Source: an uncultured Collinsella sp. (GTDB taxonomy: Bacteria; Actinomycetota; Coriobacteriia; Coriobacteriales; Coriobacteriaceae). From it: a stretch of DNA of 64,000 bases. The position numbers and the translations under genes are program-made. Location: NCBI GenBank assembly GCA_959602645.1, contig CAUGTZ010000007.1, positions 1 to 64,000 on the forward strand, written 5' to 3'. Shown in pieces: positions 61,437 to 64,000 of this stretch (the stretch's first letter is position 1; the number at the start of each line of letters is the position of its first letter). A model generated the notes under the pieces. The model was not told where the DNA came from. It saw only the letters and a list, made by a program, of their open reading frames with translations, and made no database searches.

Positions 61437-61744
61437 TGGAGACTTTGGAACAGATCAAGGCGGATGCGGTCGAGGTGTTCCATTTCGACCGCGAGTGCAG
61501 GCCGCAGGACAGGGCGCACGCCTACCTGGGGAAGTACCGCGTCAGGCGCGGCTACAACGACACGGCGATGCAGGTCGCGGTGACCGACATGATCGAGCGC
61601 GCCTACGAGGCGGGAAGGGCGGAGGTCGCCGACGCGAACCTCGTGCAGAACCTGCGCCGCCAGCTGACGAGCATCGAGGCGACCGTCGGGGATGCCATCG
61701 ACCTGCTCGACGAGAGTGTAGGGGGGGCGGACTGCGATGAGTGA
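61436..61744 (+). CDS. Hypothetical phage protein
   Basis: A 102-residue, largely helical acidic protein; helices around MQVAVTDMIERAYEAGRAEV and VQNLRRQLTSIEATVGDAID. Overlaps its neighbours by a few bases. No family recognised. Confidence 0.6.
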   Translation: METLEQIKADAVEVFHFDRECRPQDRAHAYLGKYRVRRGYNDTAMQVAVTDMIERAYEAGRAEVADANLVQNLRRQLTSIEATVGDAIDLLDESVGGADCDE

Positions 61745-62039
61745 CTCGAGGGTCGGCGGCTACCCGATGGGGGTGACCGATGCCGCCATCGAGCGCCACT
61801 TCGGCGGGGCCTGCGAGCCTCGGATGTGCGGGAACTGCAGGCACTTCTGCGGCAGCGACATCCACGTCGACTACGGCTACTGCCACCTCGAGTTCGAGCG
61901 CGCCTACGACGCGGAGGCGCCTGACCGCAAGGAAGGGTTCTGGCGCCTGGCGAAGTGGGCCGTGGCGTGGCTCATGGAGAACCTGCTGTACTGCGAGGAC
62001 GAGTGCGGCGAGTGCCGCGACTATGAGGAGGTTGAGTGA
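61737..62039 (+). CDS. Cys-rich hypothetical phage protein
   Basis: A 100-residue protein with eight Cys, in CEPRMCGNCRHFCG, YGYCHLEF and YCEDECGECRDYEE. The first cluster looks like a metal site seen in small phage proteins. It has a Trp-rich helix in between. Unknown function. Confidence 0.6.
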   Translation: MSDSRVGGYPMGVTDAAIERHFGGACEPRMCGNCRHFCGSDIHVDYGYCHLEFERAYDAEAPDRKEGFWRLAKWAVAWLMENLLYCEDECGECRDYEEVE

Positions 62040-62440
62040 TGAGCGTCGAATTGCCAAAGGACGCCGAGGGTCGTGAGATTCCGCTTGATACCGTGGCGCT
62101 GTTCAACCGTGTCGGGAACGTATACAGCATCGTGCGCTGGACATTCACCACGGACTTTGATTTGAGTGACGGATGGTCGAACAAATGGCGTGCGATTACC
62201 GACCGTGGATTTGCACTCGACCCAGCACTCGTGTACCTCACCACGCCCGAGCCCGACACATGGGAGAAATTGGAGGATGACTTGGACAGGTGCATCGAGG
62301 CAGACGACCTTTGTTCGTACCACAACCCGTCCGGAGTTTGTTTCAAATGCATCTTGGACGGCGACGGCCCATGTCATGGTGACTCGTATGCGCTAAAGGA
62401 CATCAAGGAGCGCATCCGCAAGCTGAGGGGTGAGGACTGA
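62039..62440 (+). CDS. Hypothetical phage protein
   Basis: A 133-residue protein beginning ELPKDAEGREIPLDTVALFN, a phrase common in phage proteins that depict a DNA- or nucleotide-related small domain, and ending with two Cys pairs (DDLCSYHNPSGVCFKC). Codon use here is less C-ending than in the genes before it. The ATG overlaps the previous stop by 1 nt; a GTG lies directly before it. Confidence 0.6.
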   Translation: MSVELPKDAEGREIPLDTVALFNRVGNVYSIVRWTFTTDFDLSDGWSNKWRAITDRGFALDPALVYLTTPEPDTWEKLEDDLDRCIEADDLCSYHNPSGVCFKCILDGDGPCHGDSYALKDIKERIRKLRGED

Positions 62441-62634
62441 TGTGCGACTACTGCAGAGGCTACGACGGCCTCGATGCTGCCGAGGGCGGTCCGGACGAGA
62501 TTCTCATCCGCTGGATGCTCAACGGATACCCGGTGATCATAGTCGACCACCCTCATGACAACTATGGAAGCTGGAGCATCCCGATCAGTTTCTGCCCGTT
62601 CTGCGGGCGCAAGCTGGAGAAGATGGACGAATGA
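62440..62634 (+). CDS. Small phage zinc-ribbon protein
   Basis: A 64-residue protein with MCDYCRGYD at the N-terminus and FCPFCGRKLEK at the C-terminus, the two halves of a treble-clef or ribbon metal site common in small phage proteins. Coupled to the previous gene (overlap 1 nt). Confidence 0.65.
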   Translation: MCDYCRGYDGLDAAEGGPDEILIRWMLNGYPVIIVDHPHDNYGSWSIPISFCPFCGRKLEKMDE

Positions 62635-62658
62635 TTACCAATTTGAGGATGATGACAA

Positions 62659-62985
62659 ATGAATAAGCGAGCGATGATTTCGCAGCCTATGGCTGGTAAG
62701 ACAGACGAGGAAATCGCGGAGACGAGGGATAAGGCGCACACCAAGCTGCGCGAGATGGGCTACGAGTTCGTAAACACCCTGTTCACCGACGAATGGTACA
62801 GCGACGAGGCCATGGAGGAGCGCGGCGTGGTGCAGGTCCCGCTCTGCTATCTCGCGAAATCTCTTGAGAACATGAGCCTGTGCCATGCGGCCTACTTCTG
62901 CAAAGGCTGGGAAAACGCACGCGGATGCCGCATCGAGCATGATGCCGCCGTCGCGTACGGGCTTGAGGTGCTGTATGAGGATTAG
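62659..62985 (+). CDS. DUF4406 (nucleoside 2-deoxyribosyltransferase-like) protein
   Basis: A 108-residue protein beginning RAMISQPMAGKTDEEIAETR, the DUF4406 signature, with DEWYSDEAMEERG and an end resembling HDAAVAYGLEVLYED. The fold is that of nucleoside deoxyribosyltransferases, so a role in nucleotide salvage or base modification is possible. Common in phages. Overlaps the next gene by 11 nt. Confidence 0.8.
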   Translation: MNKRAMISQPMAGKTDEEIAETRDKAHTKLREMGYEFVNTLFTDEWYSDEAMEERGVVQVPLCYLAKSLENMSLCHAAYFCKGWENARGCRIEHDAAVAYGLEVLYED

Positions 62986-63172
62986 CGATGAAGAGCGCCG
63001 CGAGGTGGCCGAGAATTTGCGAAACCTTACAATCGGCCGCTTCATCCAGTACAAGGAGCAGTTCTTCGACGAGCTTGCCGAGGTGGTGGTCGGCTTCGAG
63101 GACTACCACGACTTCAATGTTGTCCTCGAAAAGCTCGCCGACCTCATCGACCCGAAAGGTGGAGACGAATGA
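62975..63172 (+). CDS. Hypothetical phage protein
   Basis: A 65-residue helical protein opening ISDEERREVAENLRNL, closely like the opening of the next gene (ITDEKRRERAKNLRDM). The two look like diverged tandem duplicates. Overlaps both neighbours. Confidence 0.6.
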   Translation: MRISDEERREVAENLRNLTIGRFIQYKEQFFDELAEVVVGFEDYHDFNVVLEKLADLIDPKGGDE

Positions 63173-63501
63173 TTACCGACGAGAAGCGCCGCGAGAGGGC
63201 TAAGAACCTGCGAGATATGATCAGCGCTAGGAACTATGGGATACCGGGGATGTTCGGTTCCTTCGTCGATGTCGACGATTTACTTTCGGAACTACTAGAC
63301 CGTCGAGCGTATGACAGCGAGAAGGCCATTAATGCCGTGGAAGCACTCGACATTGCAGACCTAATCGACCGTCCGACGTGCCACCTTATCGAGGACGAGG
63401 ACGGGCGCACAGCCTGTTCTGAGTGTGGGTGCACTGCGCTATACCTACTGGATGCAACTTACTGCCCTGATTGCGGGTCGATAATCGAGCGCCGTGCGTG
63501 A
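63169..63501 (+). CDS. Hypothetical phage protein with C-terminal zinc ribbon
   Basis: A 110-residue protein. The N-terminal half resembles the previous gene product (EKRRERAKNLRDMISARNYG). The C-terminal half has a CxxCxC and CPDC metal site: ACSECGCTALYLLDATYCPD. Unknown function. Confidence 0.65.
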   Translation: MITDEKRRERAKNLRDMISARNYGIPGMFGSFVDVDDLLSELLDRRAYDSEKAINAVEALDIADLIDRPTCHLIEDEDGRTACSECGCTALYLLDATYCPDCGSIIERRA

Positions 63502-63560
63502 GGTAGTCCCCGGCGCTTGGTATGGTAGCCGAAGCAAACCGAGCGCGAGGGGGTATGCGA

Positions 63561-63992
63561 ATGGCGTGTAGGCCACCTGTAGGAGATGGGCCAAAAGGCC
63601 CATCTACAAAGTCAACACATCATCCTTTGGCGAGGGAGTGGGCGCTCCGCAAGGGGCGCTCCTCCTATGTGCTTTGGTCGGACGAGATGGTGCGCGCCAT
63701 GCAGGCGCACCCGGAGCGGACGGCAGCGGAGATCGCGGCGGAGCTGAGGGTGACGCCGAGCGCCGTGAGGCACGCGCGACAGCGCTACGGGCGTTTCCCG
63801 CCGAGGGCGGACGGTCTGTGCATCGTATGCGACGCGCGGCCCGTGTTCACGACCTCGGCGCAGGCCAAGGCGTGGAGGCTCTGCAAGGGATGCTATCTGG
63901 AGGAGCGAAAGAGGCGGCTCGAGGAGGAGGCGGAGAGCAACCGCATCCGCCAGGCCGTGCACAGACGGCAGAAGCTGGACGGAGACGCCTGA
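63561..63992 (+). CDS. HTH and zinc-finger phage protein
   Basis: About 143 residues from this start (AGGGGG 7 nt upstream; ATG 63555 and 63522 are alternatives). A helix-turn-helix (ERTAAEIAAELRVTPSAVRH, about 55-75) is followed by CIVC...CKGC, about 30 residues apart, and a basic Arg-rich helix. Such proteins often open a late or packaging-preceding module as regulators or HNH-like small nucleases; no catalytic motif is visible here. A strong hairpin lies within its first codons. Confidence 0.65.
   Translation: MACRPPVGDGPKGPSTKSTHHPLAREWALRKGRSSYVLWSDEMVRAMQAHPERTAAEIAAELRVTPSAVRHARQRYGRFPPRADGLCIVCDARPVFTTSAQAKAWRLCKGCYLEERKRRLEEEAESNRIRQAVHRRQKLDGDA
63584..63605. repeat. Perfect hairpin AGATGGGCC-aaaa-GGCCCATCT
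   Basis: A 9-bp perfect stem and AAAA loop (63584-63592 with 63597-63605) near the start of the last gene. It could slow translation or be a binding site; there is no T-run. The GGCC-aaaa-GGCC centre recurs at 14097-14108. Confidence 0.55.
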
Positions 63993-64000
63993 GAGGCTGG

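Larger units (their letters stand above)
50213..64000. mobile_element. Prophage or phage-like integrative element (left part)
   Basis: From the integrase to the window edge the content is phage-like: integrase, GIY-YIG protein, CI-like repressor, Cro-like protein, excisionase-like HTH, RusA, RecT, DUF1351, SSB, replication initiator and a run of tiny overlapping genes. Genes are mostly plus-strand with overlaps of 1-10 nt. Codons end even more in C/G than the host average. The left end (attL) should lie between 50213 and 50414; no tRNA is visible there, and the right end is outside the window. Confidence 0.85.

Overview
The window is a bacterial chromosome of fairly high GC with strongly C/G-ending codons. 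It most resembles a Coriobacteriia gut actinobacterium of the Collinsella type. This rests on gene content and order (sepF, yggT and divIVA near ftsZ, no ftsA, an arginine deiminase locus with an ArcT-like and a YfcC-type gene, an mIHF-type protein) and not on any database search, so the genus is an inference.

Layout. 0-6.3 kb, minus strand: P1-family peptidase, maf, a DJ-1/PfpI protein, an RlmD-type rRNA methyltransferase and polyphosphate kinase. 6.3-14 kb, plus strand: an arginine deiminase (ADI) locus with two arcA genes that appear identical, each behind its own matching promoter and leader, an ArcT-like aminotransferase between them, then ornithine carbamoyltransferase and a YfcC-family carrier. 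No carbamate kinase gene lies in the window. 14-19.4 kb: a hairpin-dense intergenic stretch, a DUF1846 protein, a winged-helix regulator, pyrG and xerD. 19.8-43.4 kb: the division and cell-wall (dcw) cluster mraZ-rsmH-ftsL-ftsI-murF-mraY-murD-ftsW-murG-murC-murB-ftsQ-ftsZ, then pgeF, which overlaps a pstSCAB-phoU phosphate operon, then yggS-sepF-yggT-divIVA. 43.5-50.2 kb: nitroreductase, a Pit phosphate transporter with its DUF47 partner, a Bax-inhibitor-like membrane protein, a PARG-like macrodomain protein, an SGNH hydrolase and a pentapeptide-repeat protein. 50.4 kb to the right edge: the integration, lysogeny, recombination and replication modules of a prophage or related integrative element. 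Its late genes, if any, lie outside the window.

How it works together. The ADI locus would turn arginine into ornithine, ammonia and carbamoyl phosphate, with the YfcC carrier as the likely arginine/ornithine exchanger. Phosphate handling recurs: polyphosphate kinase, a high-affinity Pst system and a low-affinity Pit system, each uptake system with a PhoU-type partner. The dcw block makes peptidoglycan precursors and the septal machinery; FtsZ ends in the short tail that SepF and other partners bind.

Most notable observations: (1) duplicated arcA genes with diverged upstream DNA that nevertheless keeps CCGTTC direct repeats at fixed spacing and two consecutive leader hairpins, the second clearly preserved by paired base changes; (2) four 11-bp boxes at exact 22-bp spacing inside the prophage replication gene, a probable origin; (3) a prophage CI-like repressor lacking both expected self-cleavage residues, and one palindrome supplying both divergent -35 boxes; (4) yggT with no ATG, GTG or TTG at its expected start; (5) a PARG-like protein with QEA where QEE is expected; (6) a prophage-encoded mIHF-like protein; (7) several families of long inverted repeats between genes.
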